Of a stretch of 64,000 nucleotides of DNA, positions 11,179 to 22,544 are shown in pieces. The notes under the pieces were generated by a model. It had not been told where the DNA came from and searched no databases. It was given only the letters and a program-made list of their open reading frames with translations. The position numbers were made by a program, and so were the translations under genes. The stretch comes from Amoeboaphelidium protococcarum (Eukaryota > Aphelidiomycota > Aphelidea). Position 1 is the first letter of the stretch, and every line of letters begins with the position of its first letter. The stretch spans positions 248,001 to 312,000 of the forward strand of contig JALECJ010000254.1 in the NCBI GenBank assembly GCA_023515745.1, read 5' to 3'.

Positions 11179-12132
11179 ATGGAAATGGATGAACAAGATT
11201 AAGCTCCACCACCTAAATTTGATATTACTGAATTGACTGAGGATTCTATGAAATTCACATTGTCCCATGCTAATATTCCTTTGGCGAACGCTCTGAGGAG
11301 AATAATGATAGCAGAGGTACCCACGATGAGCATAGATCTGGTGGAAGTGGAGAATAATACATCGTGTCTACCTGATGAATTTATTGCGCATAGACTGGGC
11401 TTGATTCCATTGATTTCACACTCTGCCGAATAATTTAGATACACACGCGTAAGATTGTTTCTGTCTATGAGATATTTGATTAACACACACACAGCTCATG
11501 TATATTGTATGTATCGATAAATGTAGGATTGTGAATGTTTAAATTCTTGCGTGAGATGTGCTGTGGAATTTAAATTACATGTCAAGTGTACAGATGATCA
11601 TGAAATTCGCCAAGTGACGAGTAGAGATCTTCTTTCAATGAATCCTAACGTTGTACCAGCTCTGTAGAATGATGAAGATCCTGGTATTCTAATCACCAAG
11701 TTGAGGAAGGATTAGGAGTTGAATATTAAATGCATAGCCAAAAAGGGCATTAGTAAGGAGCACGCTAAATGGTCTCCAGTGTGTGGTGTCACGTACGAAT
11801 ATGATCCAGATAATCTGCTGCGGCATGTAGACTATTGGGCTGAGGAAGATGCGCGCAGCGAGTGGCCCAAGAGCGCGTACTCTGACCCGAATCTACCTCC
11901 GAATCCACCGTATGATCCTAATGCAAAGGCTACCAAGTTCTACTTCAGCTTTGAGACTGTTGGCTCTCTGCGACCAGAGGAAGTTGTACAGTCTGCCATT
12001 AAAGTGTTGTCGAGCAAGTGCGGAGTTATTATTAATATACTCGAGTAGGAGGTGTCTGCTGAAGCTGAGTAGGCCAGACGAACTGCTGCCCATCAAGCGT
12101 AAACTGGTGCTTATTCTCAACACATACGCTGA
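11179..12132 (+). CDS. RPB3: RNA polymerase II subunit RPB3
   Basis: Two exons, 11179-11448 and 11527-12132, joined in phase 0 across a 78-nt GTAAGA...TGTAG intron; 291 residues, close to the family's usual size. The RPB3/RpoA N-terminal dimerisation block is clear (LSHANIPLANALRRIMIAEV, then DEFIAHRLGLIPLIS). The zinc-binding loop follows the intron (DCECLNSCVRC). The remaining core contains LRKDQELNIKCIAKKGI and KWSPVCGVTYEYDPDN, with UAG codons at conserved polar positions. It assembles with RPB11 to nucleate polymerase II. The C-terminal tail is short and Gln/Ala-rich. Function is certain; the exact first ATG (11179 versus 11185) is not. Confidence 0.93.
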
Positions 12133-12263
12133 TTTATAAAATTGAAGCGATTGATACAGTATCCGGTACTACTAATGGTACTTGACATGTAATTTCAATA
12201 AAATCAAGAATTTATTTATAATGAATTTTTAATTAAATCTATTTGATGCGCAGCAATGCATAA

Positions 12264-13640
12264 TCATGCAAACTTAATGTTGGGGATCCAGCCGCGGAGT
12301 ATAGACTTTTGATCTACAATACCTTTGGATAGGGGCGAGTCATAGAGCCATGTTGCATAGATGACACACGCGCATCCCAGTATAAACATTATGCCAGTGT
12401 CCGCGGCATCATCAGTGAATAAGAAGATGGATACCACACAGCTGATGATGATCGATATAGAGGTTGCGAATCCTTTCAGAATATTATCCGCATACTTCAC
12501 CACCATTGCCACCAGAAGACCACCAGTCGCCTGCGCAGTAATAACAAGCCACGTAAAGAAGTTGTAATTCTAAAAGAATCCATCTTCACTAATCCTCTCA
12601 CCATCTTTAGTATAACAACCGATTAGTGCAAAGATTATACTAAAGAATGCCAGCTAAATATTACGCTCCCAAATGGTTGGTGGTAGCTTTTAGTTGGTGA
12701 CCGACAGCGGAGATTATTGCCTAGAAGATTACTACGATGATGATGATGATACTGATGAAGCCGCCTGTGGTGATAACATACCATTGCTAACATTATCATC
12801 ACTATCGTGCGCTTTATTATTGCTATTATTGCCGAAAGCGTATTATTACTAATTCTATACTTAATGTTGTTATTGAGACGGTTAGGCAGCAGTAGGCTTC
12901 TTCAAAATCTTTTCAAAATACACACCAGCTATACCGCTAAGACAACATGCAGATAATACAGCGAGTAGACCGATGAATTTATTTCCGACTTGTACTTTAC
13001 TGCTATTATCAGTTGCAGCAGTGGCGGAGGTGGATGATGATGACGGCATCTGTACAAGAGCTACTCCAAAGGTGAGTATGCACAAGGAAACCCATTGGAT
13101 GCCACCAAGTCTACGACCGAGCATCAGTACACTGAATAGAGCAGTGGTGAGAATCTTGAGCTGATATGTGACTTGGAATGTAGCAGCATCCAAATTACTC
13201 ACCGCCAAGTACTGCAGATTATTCTAAATGGTATACAGAGTGGCTGGAATGGCGAGTTTCCACGCTTCGCTCTCAACTGAAAATAGTTTGCTTAGCCACT
13301 ATCTGACAAGTTTATACAATGATGGCCTTTGCCTCCATGCACTACCGCCATTATTACCAATACTGTTACCATTATTATTATTACCACCATTATTAGTAGA
13401 CAAACTCGTCTCATAGCTCAATCTTTTCATCTACTGCAATTCCAATCGGATGAATACAATAACACAGATGATCAGCTTCATCAGCTCAGACATGAACACC
13501 GCAGTAGATGACAAATAGAGCGGCTTAGGCAGAGTCCTACTATATCGCATCATCAGGATGAGGAAGCTATTCTGAACAGACAGCGTTACCAGAGAGATTG
13601 AGCGCAGCGACACTCCATAAAAAGATTACTCTGCAGACAT
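12264..13640 (-). CDS. UDP-sugar transporter, SLC35A type
   Basis: A 458-residue Golgi nucleotide-sugar transporter in one exon. SLC35A2/A3 signatures run in order: [15 protein letters not shown] and [18 protein letters not shown] at the start, [20 protein letters not shown] mid-protein, [19 protein letters not shown], and near the end [20 protein letters not shown]. About ten membrane helices are implied. Two low-complexity inserts are unusual: an Asn/Gly run after helix 2 and a Gln/Asn/Ser-rich loop after YFEKILKK, the latter largely encoded by TAA/TAG. Substrate (UDP-galactose or UDP-GlcNAc) cannot be decided from sequence alone. It is longer than the ~330-residue family norm because of the inserts. 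Confidence 0.88.
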
Positions 13641-13999
13641 GGCTTTCAATCAAATATTAGATACGACCACTAAATTTTAAACTACAGAAGCCAATGGGAA
13701 AAGAATCGCGACTTATGTCCACCAGTATTATGAACCGCAGAATTGATAATGAAATTAAAAGATGAAGCCCCCTCACCTCCTCCTCTTCCTCCTGATGAAG
13801 AGATTTTTAACTTTCAAGCGGCGGCGCGTTAAAAAATCGTGAAATATCGCTGCCAACGGCGATCGATGTCCCTCTGCAATGTGAACTGGCCAGGTTATAG
13901 ACCATCTCTGCTGATGCGGGGGAAATTAAGCTACCAGAACATTAAAATAAAAAGCAAATAACAAGTTATTGTCCATGTTCAAATACTCTATTTGAGTTA
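13641..13999. other. Intergenic between divergent/tail regions
   Basis: No supported gene. A plus-strand frame from about 13750 is open for a while but lies between two well-supported minus-strand genes and resembles nothing. Confidence 0.45.
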
Positions 14000-15460
14000 T
14001 CACTATGTTTAAAATGACGAGACAAATTATTAACACCACTTTTAAAGTTTAGGTGACGATTACGCCACTAACAACTATAACTACTCAAGGTGATGATTTA
14101 GATCTGCTGCCAAAATCTGATCTTTTCTCAAAGGCAGCTACGACACAGAGTTAATATTTTCGATATCAGAATATTTTAATAAAGTCAATGACCTGTAGAA
14201 TTAAGAACAACAGCATAGCCAGACGCACAGGAGAAACTTGACATAGAGCTGCTTCTTTTAGACACCGATCGAGTTGAGACGCGATTAATCAGTTGTGAAA
14301 TTCACTTGACTTAGTAAACTGTGATCAAAATACAGGATTTCGTTTATATATTGATACCATGGTAGGCATACAAATTGAGCCATATTAACTGACTGACTAG
14401 GGATGTTGGCTTATGTGACGCTGCGCACTGTATTTAGAACGTCAAAACGCTACGCATCATCATCACCAGTTATGGACTATCCAATGATTCGATCCACTCC
14501 AATTAATAGGTTATTCATCTCAATGCTTACTGGACTGAGTAAAGCGAGATTGCTCTTTTCATATTGCACCTTACATTGAAGACATTACACGATACTAGAG
14601 GCGCGACTCAGCACAGAAAGGTACCCACATTGTTCGCATAGCTCAAGATTAGCGGGATCAATGACTCGCGAAGCACATAGATCACACTAGCAATTAAATC
14701 CCTTCTTTCTACATGCAATCTATCGATCATTGAATTCTTAAAATTCCATATCATGGTACGAGATAGTTAATTCCTCCTCAGGCTCTATCGTTGTGAGTGA
14801 TCGAAGCACTATATACACATAGCGATCATCTTCGTTGTATTCCAAGTCCACATCACCATTAGGAACACACGAATGCTACATCATGGATGAGACTATGCCG
14901 ACAGCAATCAATTCCTCTTCATCGTTATTCTCACTGGTAGCATATAATTCTACCAACTATGACCCAGCGACATCAGAGAGTTGTCTTGAATGACAATTGG
15001 TCTCTACTATCATTAGAATCTTCATAATTGTACTAGCGGTAACTTAACTAAAATTGAAAGGCTCTTTATCAAGGATAGACGCGATAATGTCTGATTACTT
15101 AGCCAGAAACGGCTCGACATCCGGATCCTCACTCTTTGCCACATGACTTTCCACACCATCAGTGCTCAACGTATTAAGAGCTGCTTCTGCGTCGTAATCA
15201 CCATACGTACTTGATAAAATCCAATTAACAACAAGGCGAAGAGTATCACGCTCCAGCTCAGTAACATCATAAAGAGTTTGCACAATGGTGTCGACGCGTC
15301 TTCTTTGATCAGGATCGCGTTTAGGCAAGGATGTTAATGCTGCCCTCTCTCGCAGAATTTCCTGGCCAGCAGTGAAGCTTTACTCTGCCACTAGATATCT
15401 CTAAGCAGTCTCAGCACAAGTCTTGACTGACACCAGTTTACCAAATGAATTTTGTACCAT
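14000..15460 (-). CDS. SET-domain protein, SMYD/SET5-like lysine methyltransferase
   Basis: A 486-residue single-exon protein with many UAR codons. The SET fold starts at once (YLVAEQSFTAGQEILRERAA, the usual first strands). The insert follows, then the catalytic core MMQHSCVPNGDVDLE (equivalent of NHSC.PN, cofactor binding), LTTIEPEEELTISYHDM (GE.i.isY) and the post-SET cysteines NCQCDLC. A further Cys pair (CEQCGY and CLQCK) resembles a small zinc ribbon. Long helical C-terminal region without a clear domain. No MYND finger is seen between the SET halves, which fits SET5 or divergent SMYD proteins. Substrate, histone or other, is unknown. Confidence 0.8.
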
Positions 15461-15921
15461 CTCAGAGATGTGAATTGCTAGGCACTAAGCGATTTTCTAT
15501 CAAAGAAATACGGTCAAAATCTGCTTGATTGGCAAATCTAGAGATTGAATCGAGTAAACTATGGCGTATTAGGAGTTAAAAATTTTTGAAGAGCTTTAGT
15601 ATGCACTTATTATCAGTTATAGTGCGTGGAATCATGATGAGCGTGTTAACCACAGTGGTGACGCTTCATGGTGTTTCCGTTATCAGCCAGTCTCAGTCAT
15701 TCATCGAAGGATGAGCGCGTTTCAGTACAGCCTGTTTCAACACTCAGTCAGTCAGTCAGTCAGTCAGATTCTGATGAAGAATATCAAAGTTGTCTTTCGC
15801 CGAGTGGAGTGGAGTTACAGCCTTCTGTATTTGAAGCTTTATTGAGTCGAAATCACAGATATTAATACCAAAGTCCCATCTTATAATCAGCTTTTGAAGT
15901 GGCGTATATTAAAGAACAGTA
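15461..15921. other. Intergenic with a (CAGT)n microsatellite
   Basis: A (CAGT)n tract lies at 15744-15767. A frame starting at ATG 15668 encodes a Ser-rich peptide ending SDSDEEYQSCLSPSGVE and beyond; it has coding-like composition but overlaps the start of the next gene in another frame, so it may be an unspliced exon or chance. No call made. Confidence 0.35.
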
Positions 15922-16935
15922 ATGTCTGCTGGTAAGGATTTAGAGAGTGGTAGTGGGACGCGCTCATTAGTTGTCACAGAGACCTACTCTAGCCATGTCG
16001 TTATGCTTGTCGTGATGAGTATCCTGTCTTCTGTCCTCCTGATATTAGGCAACAAGTATTTACTGGTCACTTACTAGTTCAATTATGTGCTGACACTGTC
16101 TGCATGCCATTTTCTGTTAACCTCCATATTCACTAGAGTCTACGGCCGGATGGGATACTTTGAGCCAAAGAGAACCGTCCCGTAGCAAGTTATTACACAA
16201 ATGGCCTTATTTGGCGCATCCTCAATCGTACTGATGAACTTTAATCTCAAAACCAATTCTGTTGGGTTTTATCAGCTAACTAAATTAATGTGCATTCCAT
16301 ACATGGTGATATTCAACAGAATCGTTCATGGAAACAAGGTGTCACTGGAAATGGCCCTCTCACTGCTGCTGATTCTCTGCGGAGTCGGTCTTTCCACACT
16401 ATCTGAAGTCGAGTTGAATCTTATCGGCTCCGTTATAGGTGTCCTATCTGTCGTGGTAACTGCATAGTTTCAGATCTGGTAAGGATCCAAGTAGAAAGAG
16501 TACATGCTGAATCCACTACAAATTACAGACATTATCATGCCCACATAGTTGATGGTTACCGCCACTTTTGCTATACTGTTTGAGTTTAATCCGCTCTTAA
16601 TACAGTGCCCAGTTCTAGATTTTGAATGGTCCATGTAGTTGAGTTACAGCATACTGTTGACATGCGTGGCTGCGATCGCTGTGAATATTCTGACTTACGC
16701 CTTGATTGGGAAAACGTCAGCGGTAACTTTCCAGGTGGTTGGTCACTTGAAGACTATACTTACGTTAATGGGCGGGTATTACCTGTTTCCGTAGAGTATG
16801 CCCACGAATGTGTATGGCATCGTGATTGCTCTCATCGGAATGATTCTGTACAGCAACATTAAAGGATCGCCGATGGGTCGATCATCTCTGTGTCAGATGA
16901 CTGGGGCAGAAAAACTTTGGACACGAGAGGTTTGA
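15922..16935 (+). CDS. Triose-phosphate-translocator-family nucleotide-sugar transporter (SLC35E3-like)
   Basis: A 337-residue protein with about ten hydrophobic helices and several UAR codons. TPT-family signatures: ILGNKYLLVTYQFNYVLTLS, the helix MNFNLKTNSVGFYQLTKLMC (the NL..NSVGFYQ..K motif of SLC35E3/GONST5 proteins) and late in the protein NILTYALIGKTSAVTFQVVG followed by HLKTILTLMGGYYLF. Such proteins export sugar nucleotides or phosphates across the Golgi membrane; the substrate here cannot be assigned. Start: first ATG, followed by a short soluble N-terminus. Confidence 0.85.
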
Positions 16936-17299
16936 TCTGGTGATGGTATGGGTTTATCTAACTGTCCTTTATATTGATATTTAGTAACATTTTTGTAATT
17001 CATTTAATTAACATATACATGGCTATGTACATTAGTTGTTACTAAAATTTTCTGAATTCCACGTCTCATCTTACAGTATTATTTAATGCGAATTCTTGAT
17101 ATCCAACCTCTGTGAGGATTTGAGTTATCATACAATTACTCCCCTTGAAGTTAAGCTAGAATTATCTTTGCAATTGCAGCAGATCAAGTAACTATGGCTG
17201 AAAGTAAATTATAAAATGTTTTGGACCTGAGATAAATATCATTTTTATTATTATTTGAGAATGACACATGTGGACAAACTACAACTTAATGGGTCAAAA
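16936..17299. other. Convergent intergenic spacer
   Basis: AT-rich DNA between the convergent ends of two transporter genes; nothing recognised. Confidence 0.5.
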
Positions 17300-18301
17300 T
17301 CATCTGCTTTTTGTGGTTACAATAGAGGCAATCTTCAGAGTGAAGGTCATTATCTCATCCTTTAACACGAATAGTAGAGCCTATGTCAACACAGCCTTGA
17401 TAATTTAGGCTTCCATCCCGCGATACATTCCAGCCGGACCTTCCTCTCTTACAGCTTCATACAGGATACCAAGAGCGGATTTCTTGGACATTTCAGCCTT
17501 CTTCTACTTAAGGGTCTGAGCTTACAATCTAGTCTTGGCCATAATGTAAGGATAGGTGACTATAGTGGCTATAGTCTTACACATCATCCCAATAAAGAAG
17601 ATGTCCAGCGATGACAATGGTTGATCGCCTCTAAGCTTACTCAGTGCAGACTTGAGTTTCTCAAAAAGTCCATAAGTTATGGCAGGATTCACAGTGAGAA
17701 TCAAAGCAGGCCTGATTCCACTCCATAAACCTTGGACACCTTCCTCTTTTATAATACTGAGAGCGGTGGCAAGAATATTCTACGCTTTAGAGGAAACTTG
17801 CTGGTGGGTGGTAATCACAGATATTGGAATGGTGATCAGCTAAGCACATCCACCAGCCATAGCACCAACCAGCAGCTCAGTACCTACACCCAATTAATGC
17901 TTGGGATCCGTACTTAATCTCAGCGCCCTACCCCGAATGACAGAATACCACCAGAAATAGGCAAAGTTGGTGAAGAAAGTGCCCAGAACGGCTGATGGAA
18001 GACCATTGTAAAGTTTAAGAAGTTTCTACACAGTGACACGCTTGTCAACATCACCACCACGGCCAGCTGCGGTGAACTCTTCCCCACCATGCAGAATCTC
18101 ATCCACAGCCCGTCGAATGTCATCTATAAAGTTGGATGCCTCCTGAGATGATCCCGCCGCCGCCGCCGCTGTTTATCCATTCTATTTACGCTGTTACACT
18201 TGCAACCTGGTTTTAGTAATGTCCAGAGGATAGCAGATAGACAGGGCAAGACTAGCTCCGACTGAGCCCGCAAAGGCATTAAATAAAGCGCTGTCACTCA
18301 T
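17300..18301 (-). CDS. SLC25-family carrier, peroxisomal adenine-nucleotide type (PMP34/ANT1-like)
   Basis: A 333-residue mitochondrial-carrier-family protein. Carrier signatures: YPLDITKTRLQVQQ in repeat 1, IPISVITTHQQV in repeat 2 (degenerate Px[DE]xx[KR], as in PMP34-type carriers) and YPYIMAKTRLQAQ in repeat 3. Other diagnostic stretches are FAGSVGASLALS, LWSGIRPALILTVNPAITYG and MYRGMEAQIIKAVLTQALLF, which resemble peroxisomal ATP/ADP carriers (SLC25A17, yeast Ant1). Likely supplies ATP for fatty-acid activation in peroxisomes, fitting the MCAD gene elsewhere in the window, but mitochondrial location is possible. A poly-Ala run from a (GCC)n tract sits after repeat 1. Confidence 0.85.
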
Positions 18302-18610
18302 ATCGCTCTCTTTCCGTAACTACTAAAATAAATTCTGATTGACTTTTGCAAAGTTTACGTTGTCTCAACTGCAGTACAAAGCAAATGGGTTTCTTATTCC
18401 GGTGCAAAAAGCAAATAGAGACAGACTGAACAGGCAAAACAGAGCGTTGGAAAGCCCGATCGGTATTTTGAAGTGGCTGATGTGGGCATTGTCAGTCGGA
18501 AAAGGTTAGACAGGTTAAGTAAAAAAAAGAGGGGGGGGGAGACCATCCCAAGTATGGCCACATCTTCACGATGCAGGAACTCGATCCAGAGCGAGGACAT
18601 CTTCACGATG

Positions 18611-18810
18611 CAGGAACTCTATCACAGAGCGAGGGACTCTTTCACAGAGCGAGGAACTCTATCACAGAGCGAGGAACTCTTTCACAGAGCGAGGGACTCT
18701 TTCACAGAGCTAGGGACTCTTTCACAGAGCTAGGGACTCTATCACAGAGCGAGGGACTCTTTCACAGAGCGAGGGACTCTATCACAGAGCGAGGAACTCT
18801 TTCACAGAGC
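18611..18810. repeat. 20-bp minisatellite inside duplication copy 1
   Basis: Ten tandem 20-bp units of the form GAGGGACTCTTTCACAGAGC, varying at G/A (GGGAC versus GGAAC), T/A (TTTC versus TATC) and G/T at the unit start. Degenerate units precede it (from about 18560). Copy 2 has nine units at 23577-23756. A 20-bp unit is not a multiple of three, so an encoded repeat is unlikely. Confidence 0.85.
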
Positions 18811-18996
18811 GAGGACATCATCACGATGCAGGAGCATTGTCGCCAATGCGGAAATTCTCGATAAGAAGAAGGAGGAAGAGAAGAGGAAGGAGTGAACCAA
18901 GAGCCGATGGGAATGTGTGCAGGTGAACAAACAAACAAAGCAACATCAAACAAACAGAACTAACTCGGCAGCGACAACGACGCAGCGCACAAGACA

Positions 18997-19197
18997 ATGG
19001 ACAGGTATGTAAAGTAGTCCTTCGTTTTAGTTTCAAATTCCATTGTACCGGCGACTACTAATAATACAGCTGACAGGATGAATGAAAATTAGACTACAGA
19101 CGATGTTCGAGGTGCGTTCTCACTGGACAATACGAACGCTTCTAATGTATTGGGGATGTTGACTGAGCCTTGTGACTGCAAACATATGATGAAATGA
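18997..19197 (+). CDS. Possible tiny two-exon gene within the duplication (doubtful)
   Basis: An ATG at 18997 is followed after 8 nt by GTATGT, and 72 nt later a CTACTAAT...GACAG acceptor leads into an open frame closing with TGA at 19195-19197; the joined product would be 42 residues (beginning MDRMNENQTTDDVRG). The same arrangement is preserved in copy 2 (23943-24143). Against it: the acceptor ends ACAG, whereas almost every other intron here ends TGTAG, and no homolog is known to me. Confidence 0.25.
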
Positions 19198-19389
19198 TAT
19201 TCGGAAGATTAAAATTTGCGGAGCAAACACTCACAACTATTCACTTGATATATAACACTGTGAAGTCTTTGCATCTTCTGCTCGTGTGCTGACAATAGAC
19301 TCAACGGGTAGGCCACTTGGTCGATTCTTCCCTCACCTTGCTCCTTCGTTGGAGTTGATCCCTCCGCTTTATATTCCCATCTTCTCCTT

Positions 19390-19420
<31 letters not shown>

Positions 19421-19545
19421 GTGGTTAGTGGATAAGCAAAATGCCTTTGCTAAGCCATTTGATACGCAGCAAGTTGTCGGTGCCAGTTGTAGCTTGAGTT
19501 CTATATCTATATCTATATCTATTGTTCCATCCTGATCAAACTATA

Positions 19546-20445
19546 CCTTAAACGGTTATCAATTGACGTTAAATGAAGACTGCAAGTGAACGAATTGGAA
19601 AAATTTTAGGACGTTGCTCGATTGGAGTAATGTGAATCTACTCATATTACTAGATAATAAAAATATACGCGATGCAATGTGAGTGTGTAGGCGATGGCGT
19701 ATGGAAAGTGTGTGGTGGCCAAGCTGGACGGCGTTGAGAAGGACGCGCTTTCCAACAGTGCTGTTAGAAGCAGCTCTTAACGCGGTGACCTTATACAGAA
19801 GTGGGAAATGAGATATGACAAAAGTTGAACAATCTACGTATTTGAAGTGGCTTTATACTTGATTACTATTCACTTACTTTTACAAATTATACACCGAATG
19901 TAAAGATCAATTAAAACCGCTTTATGCCTGCCTGTTCATGCTTGATGGTAAGAGCCTTCATCTGCAGACTTGAGTCATTCCAGAAATGACTGAGGCCTCT
20001 GCGTTTTCTATTAGTGAGATTACTACTATTTAGCTTATTACAATCCAGCTCGCATTAATCCATCATAATCCTTCTTTGACTTAATTCTAGGAGTTGAGCT
20101 AGGGGACACTTGCGTGGAAGATGATTGACTTTAAGATTTAAATAATTATCCATGATGACCGCCATTCAGCATCTCTCGTGTCGGAGTCTATGATGAGATA
20201 CCATTAGATGACTACAAGTGAGTGAGAGAGATATAACAAATTCACTGGCGGCCTTGAATGAGATTAACGAGTACTATTGTTCCGGATCTAGATCATTCAG
20301 TGCTTCATAGTCGCCACTATTAATTACAGAGGTTAAGCGCGTCTCTTGAACGTATTGCAAAAGTACATCTATACAAACACCAGTACGGTAAATGCAAAAA
20401 GACTATATTGTGAGAACATCATCAGCAGCTACTATGGCTTCATTC
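19546..20445. other. Unassigned stretch
   Basis: Several short frames look weakly coding (for example near 20160-20220 and 20240-20345 on the plus strand) but none has a start, stop and recognisable content that fit together. Could hold exons of a small spliced gene. Confidence 0.3.
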
Positions 20446-20862
20446 TCAGAGAAAACTACTTGATCGATCGTATGTACAATATACTACCGGTACATGACAT
20501 GCTTGATATGATGTGGGCTGAAACTCTCTGACGCTTAACTGTAGTTTACAACTTAGAGCAGTTTAAAAAGTCCATTACAGACTAAAGAGCAGACAGTTTA
20601 ATTCTAGAAGCGAAACCAAACTTGCATGATGCAAGTATTCAGATCTAAGAGTCTGAACATCCTCAAAGTTCTATACTATACATTAGACTCGATTGATACA
20701 AATAGTCTAAGAAGAGGACTACTGATCATCAGGAGATAATAACGACTAGCCAGCATCAAACTGAGGAGATCCCTGCTCATTACCACTCCCAATGATACTA
20801 CTCGACAACATAGATAATGAATGGTCTAGCTTCAAGGACAAATAACGACTAGTGTCTGGCAT
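20446..20862 (-). CDS. Unassigned Ser/Gln-rich protein or exon
   Basis: An ATG-to-TGA frame of 138 residues with several UAR codons (starts MPDTSRYLSLKLDHSLSM, contains SPQFDAGQSLLSPDDQQSSS). A stop precedes the ATG. The adjoining minus-strand DNA (about 21115-20770) is open in a different frame with equally protein-like content (SPSQSQPTSPTKVQSSLQ), so the two may be exons of one gene or one gene broken by a frameshift. No domain recognised. It lies downstream of the LRR gene on the same strand. Confidence 0.4.
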
Positions 20863-21120
20863 TCACTACGGGTATTGTAGACTATCTTTTGGAGGATAGA
20901 GGCAGTCTAATAGTGGATTCTATCGCATTCCTCCGCTTGATATTCAATGTTCTCGACAGATTAAATACATTCATCTACAATCCAAAACCAGGTAACAACT
21001 GCAGAGACGATTAAACTTTGGTGGGAGATGTAGGCTGAGATTGAGACGGACTGAGATAATTAACTAAAGCTCTTGATGATAAAAGTTGAGGTTAATAATC
21101 CAAAATAGATAGAATCCCAC

Positions 21121-21993
21121 TCAGCTGAGAATCCCAGCAATTCTTGGCACAAAAGAACATAGAAGCCTATAAAATTGACCCAGACACGGAGGTAGAGTTT
21201 TCAACTAGTTATGAGATATGTCCAAGAATACCAAATCAGATAGATAAGGCATTGCCTGAGATAACTCGAACAATAGATTATGACTAACATCTAAAAGATC
21301 CAGATCAGATAGACTTCCAATACCAACAGGTAAAGTATTCAACTTATTACTCGACAAGTGAAGCCGCCTCAGGTTGCGTAATAATCCAACACTATCAGGT
21401 AAGACGGCGACGCGGTTATGTGACAAATCCAATACCGTGAGAGAAGATGATAATTGATGATGGATTTTACGATCCTGTGGCAGAGCAGAAATATAGCAAA
21501 ACTTGGCCTCAAGTTGAAGCACTACAGCAGCAGCAGCAGACAGATTTATACCGTGAAGACATTCAAGGCCTGCATCTTTAAAGCTCAACATTCCATCCGA
21601 ATCAGCAATATTGTCCGCACTACCACACCGCTATTAAGACGCTATTAAACTGTTTGAGCTTTACAAACTATCTTGAGATTACTCTGGACTTTTCGTATCT
21701 ATTATAGATCTAGACGTTTGCTCCTCATTTGAAGCAGCTACTAGCTATTCTTTGAGAGCATTGACACCTTCAACTGATGGTGCTTATGGTAATTTTTCAG
21801 AAGGTGGTCCATTTTTCATAGTAGAACTTCGGCCAGTGAAGTAATCTACTTTAGTAGCATTACCGTTACTGTTTAGAGTCTATTTCAACACCAAACTACG
21901 CGAGATTACACCAACTGTGTAAGTGAGAAGGTAAACCAATACCAAGACGGAAACAGACTTGATCAAGAACCACAAATTCTCTAACCTGTCCAT
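21121..21993 (-). CDS. Membrane-anchored leucine-rich-repeat protein
   Basis: A 290-residue protein. A hydrophobic segment near the N-terminus (VSVLVLVYLLTYTVGVI, residues ~14-30) is a signal anchor. A polar Ser/Gln/Asn-rich linker of ~80 residues follows, then 4-5 LRRs of the LDLSHN type (VLDLSHNRVAVLP, LRRLHLSSNKLNTLP, LLDVSHNLLFELS, FLDISHNQLKTLPP). It ends soon after the last repeat, so the frame may be truncated or continue by splicing into the unassigned open frames at 20446-21115. LRR type resembles short Ras-suppressor/plant-intracellular LRRs. Ligand unknown. Confidence 0.65.
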
Positions 21994-22544
21994 AGCAGGA
22001 GTATCTGTTAACTATATGCACACAAGTCCTTGATAAAATTTAATATTAAAACGTAATGCCGAATCACAGCGCCACGGCAAGACAGAAGAAGAAGATGAAG
22101 AATTCCGCTGTCAGTTGAGAAAAGCCATTACTGGTGGCTTTCCATCAACACGCGAGAATAAGTATGTGTGTAACACCTTTGCTGAGAGTGTGGTAATGTG
22201 AATGGATATTCGGATACGCGGTTACATGCTGCTGCTGGTTATGTTCTCGACGAGGGCGACGATATGGTGGAGAGAACTTTAAGTCAAGTCCGTAGACGCT
22301 GCTGCACTTGTTAACGAGCTAGCTATGTTGAACGATATGAATGGACATTATTGCGCTGATTAGAGCCGTGTGGTTAGTATGCAGAGGGTGACAAGGTCTC
22401 TTTCAATCTAGTATGCTGTAAGCTTGTCGCCAGAACTTTCTGTATGTATACAACAATATCTACAGAGAGTTGAACTGAAAGTGAAGATATATATTATGAA
22501 GAGGTATTTACATTGAGTTTACGTTTCTTACGGTGAGTCAAAGA
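21994..22544. other. Unassigned stretch with fragmentary open frames
   Basis: Plus-strand frames at 22053-22160 (starting MPNHSATARQKKKMKNSAVS), 22200-22340 and 22280-22514 each look partly coding but are in different frames, as expected for a small gene with introns or for a pseudogene. A GTATGTGTG candidate donor lies at about 22164. I could not join them convincingly. Confidence 0.3.

Larger units (their letters stand above)
18438..19545. repeat. Dispersed 1.1 kb duplication, copy 1
   Basis: Near-identical to 23402-24473. Both begin near AAACAGAGCGTTGGAAAGCC and end near GTTCCATCCTGATCAA. Differences are single bases plus three length changes: one unit in the 20-bp minisatellite, a (CT)n tract present at 19396-19420 and absent in copy 2, and the number of TATATC units near 19500. 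No terminal inverted repeats or target-site duplication are obvious. Both copies have the same orientation, so recombination between them would delete about 5 kb. Confidence 0.85.

Noticed and set aside
14005-14241. Plus-strand 78-codon frame
   Set aside because: Lies wholly within the C-terminal part of the well-supported minus-strand SET-domain gene; a shadow frame.
18438-19545. The 1.1 kb repeat as a DNA transposon
   Set aside because: No terminal inverted repeats, target-site duplication or transposase were found in either copy.
20160-20220. A frame reading GVYDEIPLDDYK, suggestive of a DPH3-type zinc protein
   Set aside because: No CPCGD-type cysteines follow in any frame and there is no ATG.
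19901-20224. A candidate intron (GTAAGA near 19950 to TTCTAG near 20092) joining two short plus-strand frames
   Set aside because: The product has no recognisable content and the acceptor is not of the TGTAG type seen elsewhere.
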